DNA of 64,000 bases from Pseudomonas panipatensis (lineage in GTDB: Bacteria > Pseudomonadota > Gammaproteobacteria > Pseudomonadales > Pseudomonadaceae), in assembly GCF_900099785.1 (NCBI RefSeq), contig NZ_FNDS01000007.1, positions 334,176 to 398,175 of the forward strand. The letters are read 5' to 3'. The notes beneath the pieces are model-generated. The model had not been told where the DNA came from. It saw only the letters and a program-made list of their open reading frames with translations, and did not search any database. Below, piece after piece: positions 52,325 to 62,442 of this stretch. Both the position numbers and the translations under genes were made by a program. Positions within the stretch are counted from its first letter, which is position 1. The number at the start of each line of letters is the position of its first letter.

Positions 52325-53080
52325 TCAATCCTCGTCCAGCTCCCGGCCATCCAGCGGCTGCGCTGGGCGGTGGTTGTCCGGGAAGATCTGGCGGAAGCGC
52401 TCGATCTGCGCGCTCGACATCTCGATCGGCTGCTCGAACAGAATCCACTGGACCCCTTCCGAGCAGGGCGGTGTGGTCAGCGAGCCGGAGTAGAAGAGGT
52501 GGTGGCCTTTGCTGGGTAGCAGTTGACCCAGGTCGGGTGCGATCGCTGCGTCGAGTTGTGCCTCGCCGTCCTTGTTGCGCGGCAGGGCGCTCCAGAGCTT
52601 CGCCAATTCGGCGTTTTCCTTGCCGCGCTTGATCATGACCCCGAGCACCAGCAGGTGCCCGTCCTTGTCCTGGTTCACCAGGTGCATTTCCAGGGGGTAA
52701 TGATGGTGGTTGAACAGGTGCTCGCTGGGGGTGTGGAAGTGGAACTGCAGCAGGCGATAGTCATCGCCCTTGTAGTTCAGGCCATCGCTCCCTGACGGAT
52801 TTCCCTGGATGGTATGGCCGTTGTTGACCGCCTTGAGTGGGCTGCGCCCGTAGCTGATGCGCAGGTCGGCCGGCGCGACCTTCTGCGGCACCAGCTTGTG
52901 CGTGTCCACATCGATGGGGGATTGTGCCTTACCGCTGTTGCACATGGCGTTGCCCAGGTCGCCCCAGTGGGCCGGCCCCTGGTCGCCTTCGTAGGACCAG
53001 TGCGCGTCAGCGGCATGGGCGGCAGGCAGCAGCAAGCAGAGCGGAAGAAGCAGGGTGCGCAGGTACGCAGGGGATGGCAT
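52325..53080 (-). CDS. Periplasmic alpha-carbonic anhydrase
   Basis: A 251-residue exported zinc enzyme hydrating CO2. It has a signal peptide (1-23, ending AAHA), HWSYEGDQGPAHWGDL, QSPIDVDTHKL, the zinc ligands in LLQFHFHTPSEH and YPLEMHLVNQD, and the C-terminal YSGSLTTPPCSEGVQWIL. The two cysteines near 58 and 205 can form the usual disulfide. The start MPSPAYLRTL at 53080 gives the signal peptide. The upstream leader forms a hairpin that hides the Shine-Dalgarno. I recall no gene here in PAO1, which has beta-class enzymes, so it looks accessory. Confidence 0.94.
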   Translation of the reverse strand: MPSPAYLRTLLLPLCLLLPAAHAADAHWSYEGDQGPAHWGDLGNAMCNSGKAQSPIDVDTHKLVPQKVAPADLRISYGRSPLKAVNNGHTIQGNPSGSDGLNYKGDDYRLLQFHFHTPSEHLFNHHHYPLEMHLVNQDKDGHLLVLGVMIKRGKENAELAKLWSALPRNKDGEAQLDAAIAPDLGQLLPSKGHHLFYSGSLTTPPCSEGVQWILFEQPIEMSSAQIERFRQIFPDNHRPAQPLDGRELDED

Positions 53081-53085
53081 GGAAG

Positions 53086-53117
53086 CGTCTCCGGTAATGA
53101 GGATTTTGCCGGAGACG
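53086..53117 (-). promoter_or_regulatory. 5'-leader hairpin covering the carbonic anhydrase Shine-Dalgarno
   Basis: In the mRNA, CGTCTCCGG pairs perfectly with CCGGAGACG (9 bp, 14-base loop). GGAG in the 3' arm is the only ribosome-binding site for the ATG five bases after the stem. Translation would require the stem to open. Confidence 0.6.
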
Positions 53118-53227
53118 AATTGTATGTAGATGTTTCCGAAGCAAAAGGCTAGCGCCGTGGAATCGGAATATTCGCCGACCCTAGCGGAAAAGACCCGGAC
53201 CACGGCGCGATGGCCGTGATCATTGGC

Positions 53228-53875
53228 TCAGATTCGATAGGTCGTCTTGGTCATGACCTTGGACAGAAGGGTCATGCCGAACTTCAGCGGTGCAGGGAAA
53301 CGCAGGCCGCCGGCTTCGATGGCGTTGCTCGCATGCTGCTCCTCGTCGATGCGCATCTGTTCGAGGATGGCACGGCTCTTCTGGTCTTCGGCGGGCAGCT
53401 CGGTCAGGTGCTCATCGAGGTGCTTGCACACCTGATCCTCGGTGGCTGCGACGAAACCGAGGCTGACGCGGTCGCTGATCAGCCCGGCAGCGGCGCCGAC
53501 ACCGAAGGACAGGCCATAGAACAGTGGATTGAGCAGGCTCGGCCGGCTACCCAGCTCGCGGATGCGCTGTTCGCACCAGGCCAGGTGATCGACTTCCTCG
53601 TCGGCGGCCACTTCCATGGCTTTGCGTACATGCGGCAGCTTGGCGGTGAGCGCCTGGCCCTGGTAGAGCGCCTGGGCGCAGACTTCGCCGGTGTGGTTGA
53701 TGCGCATGAGCCCCGCCACATGGCGGCTTTCGGCGTCGTCTAGCTGTACATCCGGCTGCACGATGGCCGGCGATGGCCGTGCCGGGTGGCCACTGAAGGG
53801 CAGCAGGGTCCGCAGCGCGGCATCGGCCTGCAGAAGGAATTTGTCGGCGGGAGAATAATGACGGTCGGCGGACAT
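53228..53875 (-). CDS. coq7: 5-demethoxyubiquinol hydroxylase, Coq7
   Basis: A 215-residue di-iron carboxylate enzyme of ubiquinone synthesis that hydroxylates the ring at the last hydroxylation step. The iron ligands are visible in [30 protein letters not shown], and the C-terminal [13 protein letters not shown]. It replaces the flavin-type UbiF of E. coli. Start [13 protein letters not shown] at 53875. Confidence 0.95.
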   Translation of the reverse strand: MSADRHYSPADKFLLQADAALRTLLPFSGHPARPSPAIVQPDVQLDDAESRHVAGLMRINHTGEVCAQALYQGQALTAKLPHVRKAMEVAADEEVDHLAWCEQRIRELGSRPSLLNPLFYGLSFGVGAAAGLISDRVSLGFVAATEDQVCKHLDEHLTELPAEDQKSRAILEQMRIDEEQHASNAIEAGGLRFPAPLKFGMTLLSKVMTKTTYRI

Positions 53876-53982
53876 GGCGCACCTCCGGAAGAACATTCGG
53901 CGGCCAGTTTAGCGGATTGACGGGGGCAGGTCTTGTTCAGCCGCCACGGAGCGCTGCGCATTCCGTGGCGGTCAGGCAGAAC

Positions 53983-54321
53983 TCAGCCCGGTGGCCAGTG
54001 CATCTGGCGTTGGCCGAGCACGTGCATATGGATGTGCTGCACGGTCTGTCCGCCCAGCTCGTTGCAGTTCATCACCACGCGGAAGCCTTCCGCGCAGCCC
54101 AGTTCTGCAGCCAGGCGCTGGGCGGTGAAGAGGATATGGCCGGCCAGCGGTTTGTCCGCTTCGCCGAGGTCGTGGAGGGTGGCGATGTGTTTCTTCGGAA
54201 CCACCAGGAAATGCACCGGCGCCTGCGGGCCGATGTCATGGAAGGCGATCACCTGGTCATCTTCGTAGAGCTTGCGCGCGGGAATTTCTCCCGCTGCGAT
54301 CTTGCAGAACAGACAGTCCAC
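53983..54321 (-). CDS. HIT-family nucleotide hydrolase/transferase (HinT type)
   Basis: A 112-residue histidine-triad protein with the motif TVQHIHMHVLGQRQMHWPPG and N-terminal DCLFCKIAAGEIPARK. HinT-type proteins hydrolyse AMP-lysine and other phosphoramidates. Position agrees with PA0656. A short 105-bp gap separates it from the downstream dehydrogenase on the same strand. Confidence 0.95.
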   Translation of the reverse strand: MDCLFCKIAAGEIPARKLYEDDQVIAFHDIGPQAPVHFLVVPKKHIATLHDLGEADKPLAGHILFTAQRLAAELGCAEGFRVVMNCNELGGQTVQHIHMHVLGQRQMHWPPG

Positions 54322-54426
54322 GGACGTTTCTCCGACCTTGAGTGTGGACAGATTCTAGCGGTCGTCGCGTCGCGCGCCCACCCTGTCGCGGCACATCAGG
54401 CGCATGCTGCGCTTGCGCCCATCGGT

Positions 54427-55215
54427 TCAGCGCGGAAGCGCGGAGCGAATGACGCGGCCGGCGATCAGGCGTACCAGCCAGCGCGGGCCCATGCGCGGAC
54501 TCCAGGCCAGCAGGCGGTTGCGCCAGCCGGGAATGATGATGGCCTTGTTGCGTTGCAGTGCCTTGACCGTGACCAGCGCGACTTCTTCAGGGCTCATCAT
54601 CAGCTTGCTGCCGTCCAGGCGCCTGGCCTCGAGGTTGGCATTACGGAAAAAAGCGCTGCGCGTCGGTCCTGGGCACAGCACGGAAACCTTGACCCCATGC
54701 GGCTTCAGCTCGGCGCGCAGGCCCTCGGAGAGGTGCAGCACATAGGCTTTGCTGGCGTAGTAGTTGCTCATCCAGGGGCCGGGCTGGAATGCCGCTACCG
54801 AGGCGACGTTGAGAATCTGCCCGCCGCCGTTGCGCGCCATCTGTCCGCCGATGGCATGGCAGAGGCGGGCCAGGGCGAGGATATTCAGTTCGATCAGCTC
54901 CTGCTCGCGCGACCAGTCCTGCTCGACGAATTCGCCGGAATTGCCGAAGCCGGCGTTGTTCACCAGCATCTCGATCTGTCGGCCACTTTGTTCGAGTTCG
55001 TGCAGCAGTCCCGATAGCTGCAATGGCTCGGACAGGTCGCAGACTCGGAACAGCACATCGACGCCGAAGCGCTGCGCCAGTTCGCAGGCGATGCTCTCCA
55101 GCGCGTCGCGCTGGCGCGCTACCAGGATCAGCGCCTGGCCGCGGCGCGCCATGGCCTCGGCCAGGGCGAGGCCGATACCGCTGGAGGCACCAGTGATCAG
55201 GGCATAGCGTGGCAT
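54427..55215 (-). CDS. Short-chain dehydrogenase/reductase
   Basis: A 262-residue SDR with the cofactor loop TGASSGIGLALAEAM, the NNAGFGNSG strand and the catalytic SNYYASKAYVLHLSEG. It belongs to the YqjQ/DltE-like branch of unknown substrate. Its cofactor is probably NADP, judged from the arginine in the loop after the second beta-strand. Corresponds to PA0658. Confidence 0.9.
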   Translation of the reverse strand: MPRYALITGASSGIGLALAEAMARRGQALILVARQRDALESIACELAQRFGVDVLFRVCDLSEPLQLSGLLHELEQSGRQIEMLVNNAGFGNSGEFVEQDWSREQELIELNILALARLCHAIGGQMARNGGGQILNVASVAAFQPGPWMSNYYASKAYVLHLSEGLRAELKPHGVKVSVLCPGPTRSAFFRNANLEARRLDGSKLMMSPEEVALVTVKALQRNKAIIIPGWRNRLLAWSPRMGPRWLVRLIAGRVIRSALPR

Positions 55216-55268
55216 CGAGAGGGTCTCCGGAAAGGGGCGCGGATTCTAGCGCGCCCCATTGCCGTGGG

Positions 55269-56366
55269 CTATTGCTGGGCGCCGTCGCTTTCTTCGGCTG
55301 CGGGCGCGGAACTGTTGTCGGATTCCTCGTCGCTTTGCTCCTCGGTCGGAGCGCTGGCGCTGTCGGCTCCCAGGGACTGGCCGTAGGATGACGCATGGGC
55401 GCGTTCGACGTAGCCCTGGTAGGCGGGAATGGCGATCGCGGCGAGGATACCGACAATGGGGACCAGGACGGTTGCCCAGGCCAGCGCCACGACGCCACGG
55501 CCATTCGCTGGCGGTGGCGGGCCGTAACGGTTGGAGCCAACGGTGCCAGGCACCAGCAGCATCAGCAGGGCCATCACGCTGCCGATCACCGGAACGAAGT
55601 TGAGCAGCCACAGCCAACCGGACCAGCCGATATCGTGCAGGCGCTGAATGCCGAAGAAGATGCTGACGGCAACCATGCCGACGCAGACCGCGGTGGCCAG
55701 AAGCATGCCCACTGTCGTCGAGACGGCGAAGAGTGCGGCGATGACCGCGAATACCGGAAGCAGCAACAGCATCAGGCCCATGCTCCAGCCCAGGTAGCGC
55801 ACACGGCCGATCCGCCCTTGGGCGCTGAAATACTTGAGCTCGCCGTATTCGGGCAGGGGCTCGCCGACTTGCGCTTGGGGTGTTGCGTAGGGCGACTGCG
55901 CCGGCGCGGACGGCGGGGTAGTTGCGGGCTGGTTGGCGGCCAGTTCGGCCTGGCGTGCCAGGTATTTCTCGATGATGATGCCGCAGGCGCTGCATTCGCT
56001 GGACTGGGCCTGCTCATGACCGCATTTCGGGCAGGTCATGCGCGCGTCGCTGCTGCCTTGTCCTGCCGACCGGCTGGCGAGGGTTTCCGCGCTGGGGTGA
56101 TCCTCGGTTTCCACCAGCGACAGACTGGCGGCCTGTTCGACTTCCTTGCGCGCATTGGCGCCGGCTTGCTGCAGTACGCCCAGGTACTTGTCGGCCTCGT
56201 CCGCGGAAAGCCCTCGCTTGAGCACCACGGTCTGTCCACTGAACAGTGCCTCGATGCGTTCGAGGTCGCTCTTGAACAGGCGCGCGAGGTTTTCCTTGGC
56301 GACTTCCAACGGTGTCTGCGGCATCAGCGCGCCGTCGAAGACGATCTTGAAGCGGGTTTGATCCAT
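55269..56366 (-). CDS. DUF805 membrane protein with zinc ribbon and pilin-like helix
   Basis: A 365-residue protein. The N-terminal part (1-105) is soluble with no clear family. A CPKCG-x9-CSACG zinc ribbon lies near 112-130. A Pro/Gln/Ala-rich linker follows. The DUF805 membrane domain (GRIGRVRYLGWSMG, FFGIQRLHDIGWSGWLWLL, about 185-300) comes next. The C-terminal hydrophobic helix VPIVGILAAIAIPAYQGYVERA is very like the N-terminal helix of type IV pilins and is followed by an acidic Ser/Glu tail. Corresponds to PA0659. Function unknown. Confidence 0.85.
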   Translation of the reverse strand: MDQTRFKIVFDGALMPQTPLEVAKENLARLFKSDLERIEALFSGQTVVLKRGLSADEADKYLGVLQQAGANARKEVEQAASLSLVETEDHPSAETLASRSAGQGSSDARMTCPKCGHEQAQSSECSACGIIIEKYLARQAELAANQPATTPPSAPAQSPYATPQAQVGEPLPEYGELKYFSAQGRIGRVRYLGWSMGLMLLLLPVFAVIAALFAVSTTVGMLLATAVCVGMVAVSIFFGIQRLHDIGWSGWLWLLNFVPVIGSVMALLMLLVPGTVGSNRYGPPPPANGRGVVALAWATVLVPIVGILAAIAIPAYQGYVERAHASSYGQSLGADSASAPTEEQSDEESDNSSAPAAEESDGAQQ

Positions 56367-56469
56367 CGAGAGGCATCCTTGTCGGTTGATCGGTTATATA
56401 CAGGCGAATACAGCGTAATTGGCGTGCCACGCCGCAACAAGACGGAGGCCGCTGTTTTGCGACCTGCCT

Positions 56470-57438
56470 TCAGGGGCGCAGGCGGGTGGGGAACATGCTG
56501 CTGCGCTGCAAGGCTTCGCGGTATTCCTGGTCGAGGCGCGCGACCAGATCATCCACCGCCGGCAGGTCATGGATGTTTCCTACGCCCTGGCCGGCCGACC
56601 AGACGGTTTTCCAGGCCTTCGCCTCATCGCTGACCGGCTTGAGTTTGTCGCCGTAATTGATGTCGGCCTTGTCGGTCAGGCGCTTCATGTCGAAACCGGC
56701 GGCCTCGAGGCTCTGCCGCATGAAGCTGGCGGGCACGCCGGACACCGCCGGGGTGTGGACGATGTCGGCGGCGCGGGCCTCCAGCAGCATCTTCTTGTAG
56801 GCACTGGAGGCATTGCTTTCACGGGTGGCGATGAAACGGGTGCCCAGGTAGGCGAGGTCGGCGCCGAGAACCTGGGCGGCAAGGATTTCATGGCCATGGT
56901 TGATGCAGCCGGCCAGCAGCAGCGTCTTGTCGAAGAACTGGCAGATTTCCGCGACCAACGCGAAGGGACTCCAGGTCCCCGCATGGCCGCCGGCGCCGGC
57001 GGCCACGGCGATGAGCCCGTCGACACCGGCCTCGGCGGCCTTCTCGGCGTGGCGGCGGGTGGTCACGTCATGGAATACCAGGCCGCCATAGCCATGCACG
57101 GCGTCGACGACCTCGCGCACCGCGCCCAGGCTGGTGATGACGATGGGCACGCGGTGCTCGACGCAGAGGGTCAGGTCTGCCTGCAGGCGCGGATTGCTAT
57201 GGTGGACGATGAGGTTCACCGCGTAGGGCGCGGCTTCGGGAGTCGCCGCCAGGCCGGCTTCGATCTCTTCCAGCCAGGCCTTGAAGCCACTGCTCTCGCG
57301 TTGGTTCAACGCCGGGAAGCTGCCGACTATGCCGCTCCTGCAGCAGGCCAGCACCAGTTGCGGGTTGGACACCAGGAACATGGGCGCGGCCACCAGCGGC
57401 ACGCGCAAACGACGGTCGAGCAGGGCAGGCAGGGACAT
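56470..57438 (-). CDS. Nitronate monooxygenase (2-nitropropane dioxygenase type)
   Basis: A 322-residue FMN-dependent TIM-barrel oxygenase. FMN-binding and active-site parts are visible in LVAAPMFLVSNPQLVLACC, VAAGAGGHAGTWSP (phosphate-binding and the catalytic histidine) and GADLAYLGTRFIAT. It probably detoxifies propionate-3-nitronate-like compounds; the physiological substrate is not shown. It lies 18 bp after hemJ and is likely in one unit with it. Corresponds to PA0660. Confidence 0.92.
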   Translation of the reverse strand: MSLPALLDRRLRVPLVAAPMFLVSNPQLVLACCRSGIVGSFPALNQRESSGFKAWLEEIEAGLAATPEAAPYAVNLIVHHSNPRLQADLTLCVEHRVPIVITSLGAVREVVDAVHGYGGLVFHDVTTRRHAEKAAEAGVDGLIAVAAGAGGHAGTWSPFALVAEICQFFDKTLLLAGCINHGHEILAAQVLGADLAYLGTRFIATRESNASSAYKKMLLEARAADIVHTPAVSGVPASFMRQSLEAAGFDMKRLTDKADINYGDKLKPVSDEAKAWKTVWSAGQGVGNIHDLPAVDDLVARLDQEYREALQRSSMFPTRLRP

Positions 57439-57456
57439 GGCAGGGCTCCTAGGGGC

Positions 57457-57882
57457 TCAGAAGGGTTTGATCACCACCAGAATGACGATGGCCAGCAGGA
57501 ACAGCACCGGAACTTCATTGAACCAACGGTAGAACTGGTGCGTGCGCTGGTTTTCGCCGCGGGCGAAGCGCTTGAGCATGGCGCCGCAGGCATGGTGGTA
57601 GCCGATCAGCAGCACCACCAGGGTCAGCTTGGCGTGCAGCCAGCCTTGGCTCAGCCAGGCGGGATTGAGGTAGAGCATCCAGGCGCCGAGCACCAGGGTC
57701 AGGACCATGGATGGCAGCATGATGCCTCGATACAGCTTGCGCTCCATGATGCAGAAACGCTCGCGGCTGACCTGGTCCTCGCTCATGGCGTGGTAGACGA
57801 ACAGGCGCGGCAGATAGAACAGGCCGGCGAACCAGCAGATCACGGCAATGATGTGGAAGGCCTTCAGCCACAGGTAAAGCAT
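57457..57882 (-). CDS. hemJ: HemJ-type protoporphyrinogen IX oxidase
   Basis: A 141-residue membrane protein of the HemJ/UPF0093 family, with four transmembrane helices. It converts protoporphyrinogen IX to protoporphyrin IX in heme synthesis. The starting LWLKAFHIIAVICWFAGLFY, with a conserved histidine, and the later YHHACGAMLKRFARG are hallmarks. Divergent from argC with 250 bp between. Confidence 0.93.
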   Translation of the reverse strand: MLYLWLKAFHIIAVICWFAGLFYLPRLFVYHAMSEDQVSRERFCIMERKLYRGIMLPSMVLTLVLGAWMLYLNPAWLSQGWLHAKLTLVVLLIGYHHACGAMLKRFARGENQRTHQFYRWFNEVPVLFLLAIVILVVIKPF

Positions 57883-58132
57883 CGACAGCTCCTTGTATCG
57901 GGGGTGCGCTGATAGTAGTGGGGCTACCGATGGGCGTCATCCCCGCGTTAGCGCGTCCTGTAGCCTGGCCGCCCACGGGCCGGATGCTGTCGTTCGGGCT
58001 TGCCGAAGGCTTCGCGCCCCGGCCCGCCGCCAGACGGAGCGCCGATACGCCTTGATCGGCCTGTTCAGGCCGGGCGCGCGCTCTTATCATTGGCCGCTCT
58101 GAGTGAGCCCCATATGGCGGAGTGACGGATAG

Positions 58133-59167
58133 ATGATCAAGGTCGGTATCGTAGGTGGTACGGGTTATACGGGGGTGGAGTTGCTGCGTCTGCTCGCCCA
58201 GCATCCCGAAGCGCGCGTCGAGGTGATTACCTCTCGCTCCGAGGAAGGCGTGAAAGTCGCCGATATGTACCCGAACCTGCGAGGCCATTACGACTACCTG
58301 TCCTTCAGCGTACCGGACGTCCAGCGTCTGGGCGCTTGCGACGTGGTGTTCTTCGCTACGCCGCATGGCGTCGCCCATGCCCTGGCCGGTGAACTGCTGG
58401 CTACCGGCACCCGGGTGATCGACCTGTCCGCGGACTTCCGCCTGCAGGATGCCGACGAGTGGGCCAAGTGGTATGGCCAGCCCCACGGCGCACCCGAACT
58501 GCTGCCCGAGGCTGTCTATGGCCTGCCGGAAGTGAATCGCGAAGCGATCAAATCGGCGCGCCTGATCGCGGTTCCGGGGTGCTACCCGACCGCCACCCAA
58601 CTGGGCTTGATCCCGCTGCTGGAGGCTGGTCTGGCCGACACCTCGCGCCTGATCGCTGACTGCAAGTCGGGTGTCAGCGGCGCGGGGCGCGGTGCCAAGG
58701 TTGGCTCGCTGTTCTGCGAAGCCGGCGAAAGCATGATGGCCTACTCGGTCAAGGGGCACCGCCACCTACCGGAGATCAGCCAGGGGCTGCGCCGTGCGGC
58801 GAAAGGCGAGGTCGGGTTGACCTTCGTTCCACACCTGACGCCGATGATCCGTGGCATCCACGCCACCCTTTACGCCCAGGTCGCCGACCGCGGTGTGGAC
58901 CTGCAGAAGCTGTTCGAGGAGCGTTACGCCAACGAGCCGTTCGTCGACGTGATGCCGGCCGGCAGCCACCCGGAAACCCGTAGCGTGCGTGGCGCCAACG
59001 TCTGCCGCATCGCCGTGCACCGGCCGCAAGGCGGTGATTTGGTGGTGGTCCTGTCGGTGATCGACAATCTGGTCAAAGGCGCGTCCGGCCAGGCGATCCA
59101 GAACATGAACATCCTCTTCGGCCTGGACGAACGCCTCGGGCTGTCCAACGTCGCGCTGCTGCCCTGA
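58133..59167 (+). CDS. argC: N-acetyl-gamma-glutamyl-phosphate reductase
   Basis: A 344-residue NADPH-dependent enzyme of arginine synthesis. [17 protein letters not shown] is the Rossmann loop, [15 protein letters not shown] holds the active-site cysteine, and [13 protein letters not shown] binds phosphate. The ATG is at 58133 with GGAGTGACGGAT before it. A GC-rich partial stem (GGGG/CCCC, 59175-59196) follows the stop. It is not clustered with other arg genes. Confidence 0.97.
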   Translation: MIKVGIVGGTGYTGVELLRLLAQHPEARVEVITSRSEEGVKVADMYPNLRGHYDYLSFSVPDVQRLGACDVVFFATPHGVAHALAGELLATGTRVIDLSADFRLQDADEWAKWYGQPHGAPELLPEAVYGLPEVNREAIKSARLIAVPGCYPTATQLGLIPLLEAGLADTSRLIADCKSGVSGAGRGAKVGSLFCEAGESMMAYSVKGHRHLPEISQGLRRAAKGEVGLTFVPHLTPMIRGIHATLYAQVADRGVDLQKLFEERYANEPFVDVMPAGSHPETRSVRGANVCRIAVHRPQGGDLVVVLSVIDNLVKGASGQAIQNMNILFGLDERLGLSNVALLP

Positions 59168-59231
59168 TCCAACCGGGGTTCTCTCGGGAGCCCCGCTTAT
59201 CGGTAGAGCATTTGGCTAAAGGATGAGCCAG

Positions 59232-59266
59232 CTAAGTTGACCATTTTTCTCGGGTAAGCGGATAAT
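59232..59266 (+). promoter_or_regulatory. erpA promoter with IscR-like site
   Basis: A sigma-70-like pair TTGACC (59237-59242) and GATAAT (59261-59266), 18 bp apart, lies 46 bp before erpA. The sequence from 59232 to 59257 resembles the [2Fe-2S]-IscR type 1 site: left half TAAGTTGACCA against ATASYYGACTR, right half TCGGGTAA against TCRRSTAT. It overlaps the -35 element and spacer, so bound IscR would repress. Confidence 0.5.
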
Positions 59267-59312
59267 AGCCCGCAATGTTGTAACGTTCGGCTTTGCCGGG
59301 AGAGTTGTCGCC

Positions 59313-59663
59313 ATGACCATCGAGACCTTCACCCCCACCCCGCTGATCTTTTCCCCCGGGGCCGCGACCAAGGTGAAGACGCTGATAGACGAAGAAGGCA
59401 ATCCGCGCCTGAAGTTGCGCGTCTTCGTGACCGGCGGCGGTTGTTCGGGCTTCCAGTACGGTTTCACCTTCGACGAAGACACCAGCGACGATGACACCGT
59501 GGTGGAGCGCGATGGCGTCAGCCTGGTGGTCGATCCCATGAGCTTCCAGTATCTGGCCGGCGCCGAGGTCGACTACCAGGAAGGCCTCGAAGGTTCCCGT
59601 TTCGTGATCAAGAATCCCAACGCTGCGACCACCTGTGGTTGTGGTCAGTCGTTCTCGATCTGA
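59313..59663 (+). CDS. erpA: Iron-sulfur cluster insertion protein ErpA
   Basis: A 116-residue A-type carrier that delivers Fe-S clusters to apo-enzymes. The three cluster cysteines occur in [11 protein letters not shown] and in the C-terminal [10 protein letters not shown]. The start [15 protein letters not shown] is conserved. It is a single gene with its own promoter and terminator. Confidence 0.96.
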   Translation: MTIETFTPTPLIFSPGAATKVKTLIDEEGNPRLKLRVFVTGGGCSGFQYGFTFDEDTSDDDTVVERDGVSLVVDPMSFQYLAGAEVDYQEGLEGSRFVIKNPNAATTCGCGQSFSI

Positions 59664-59677
59664 CGGGCTGTACAGCA

Positions 59678-59703
59678 AAACGCCGCGCTTATGCGCGGCG
59701 TTT
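59678..59703. terminator. Terminator between erpA and anmK
   Basis: AAACGCCGCGC at 59678-59688 pairs with GCGCGGCGTTT at 59693-59703 around a TTAT loop; it serves the convergent erpA and anmK genes. Confidence 0.85.
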
Positions 59704-59720
59704 GCATTTCTGCTCCGGTG

Positions 59721-60812
<1,092 letters not shown>

Positions 60813-62256
60813 TCAGTGCTGCTGCTTGTTCATGGCCAGGACGCTCGTCTTTTCCTGGTCCATGCGGGCGATAAGCGGTTGGGTCTGGGCCATGAACCGC
60901 TTGCGATCGGCCCCGGCAAGCGGATCGGCCATTGGCAGTTTGGCGCTCAACGGATCGACATACTCGCCGTTCACATGGAATTCGTAGTGCAGGTGCGGGC
61001 CGGTGGCCAGGCCGGTCATACCGACGAAACCGATGATCTGCCCCTGCTTGACCGCGACGCCATTGCGTATGCCATTGGCGAAGCGGCTCATGTGGCCATA
61101 AACGGTGGTATAGGTCGACCCGTGCTGGATCACCACGGCATTGCCGTACCCGCCTTTGCGCCCGGCCTCGATCACCTTGCCATCACCGGTCGCCTTGATC
61201 GGCGTGCCGATGGGGGCTGCGTAGTCGACGCCTTTGTGTGCACGAATCTTGTTCAGGATCGGATGCAAACGCCCCATGGAGAAGCGCGAGCTGATGCGGG
61301 CGAAATCCACCGGGGTGCGGATGAATGCCTTGCGCATACTAGTGCCGTCGGCCCGGTAGTAGGCGGTATTGCCAGTCTTGTTGGTGTAGCGAACGGCGGT
61401 GTATTCCTTGCCGCGGTTCACGAAGCGCGCGGCGAGAATGGCGCCGGTACCGACTTGGCGACCATTGACCTTCTGTTGTTCGTACACCACGTCGAACTGG
61501 TCGCCTTCGCGCAGATCGAGGGCGAAGTCGATGTCGTAACCGAAGATGTTGGCCAGCGCCATGATGAGATCGTGGGACAGCCCGGCTTCCTTCCCGGCAG
61601 TGAACAAGGAGCTGTCGATACGGCCATGGGCATAGGCCGTGTGCATCTCCGGCTTGGTCAGGTCACGTTTGAACACGTAGCCCTTGCCGTTCTTGCTCAG
61701 GCTGATGGTTTCCAGGTCGCTCTGCTTGATGCGCAGCGCCTGCAGTTCGCCCTTGGCGCTGAGCAGGAACTCGACCGTGTGGCCGACATCCAGGCGCGTG
61801 AACTGTTTGGCGTCCTTGTTGTTGGCCAATACATCGTGGACGAGCGCGGCTGGCAGACCCGCCTTGGCGAACAGGGTGGACAGGGTATCCCCTTTGCCCA
61901 CGGTTACGCTTTTCCAGGCCGGTTCGGCTGGAGCGGAGGGGGGGGCTGTCTTTGGATTCGCTGAGCTCTTTATTCTTATCCGCGTCTTTTCCGGCGCTGT
62001 TGTTCTCGGGTTGACCTTCGATTTGTGCGAAGGGAGAGTCATTGCTCTCGGTGACCGGCGCGCGTCGCAGGTCGTCTTTTTCCTGAATGATGCGGTCGGT
62101 ACCGCCTTCCAGCTCCAGATTGAGCGTGGTCTTCTTCGCCTCGACTTCACTCGAGGGGAACACCAGCAGAGCCAGGCTAAGGAGCGCGGCTACACCACTG
62201 GCAGCCAGCAAATGGCTCTTCGGGTAGTAGGGCGCTTTCTGATTCGATTGCGTCAT
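60813..62256 (-). pseudogene. M23 peptidoglycan endopeptidase, frameshifted in a C8 tract
   Basis: An M23 (LytM-type) endopeptidase that would cut peptidoglycan crosslinks. The start MTQSNQKAPYYPKSHLL at 62256 leads a transmembrane or signal segment (16-35), then the frame breaks at a run of eight C's on the minus strand (61938-61945). The rest, LysM-like SVTVGKGDTLSTLFAKAGL, and the metallopeptidase core with zinc ligands in HKGVDYAAP and HLHYEFHVNG, is in another frame. With seven C's the two parts join into 480 residues, the usual PA0667-like length. It may be a mutation, phase variation or a sequencing error. Confidence 0.85.
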
Positions 62257-62442
62257 GGCGTGAGTGGTGTTTTTGGAATGTGAAATAACTGCCTAAAATA
62301 TAACCAAATTTACCCTGAGGCAAGCGCGCATTATAAGGCTTGCCGACTCGTCCGGCAGGGGTGGGCAAAACTTGTTTTTAGTGCCCGATCTTGTATGGTT
62401 GGTTCCTTTTTTGATTTGCCGGAAACGGGACAGGAACCTGCA

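Noticed and set aside
54322..54426. Small gene between the HIT and dehydrogenase genes
   Set aside because: The 105-bp stretch has no frame with a start and ribosome-binding site and no hairpin with T-tract.
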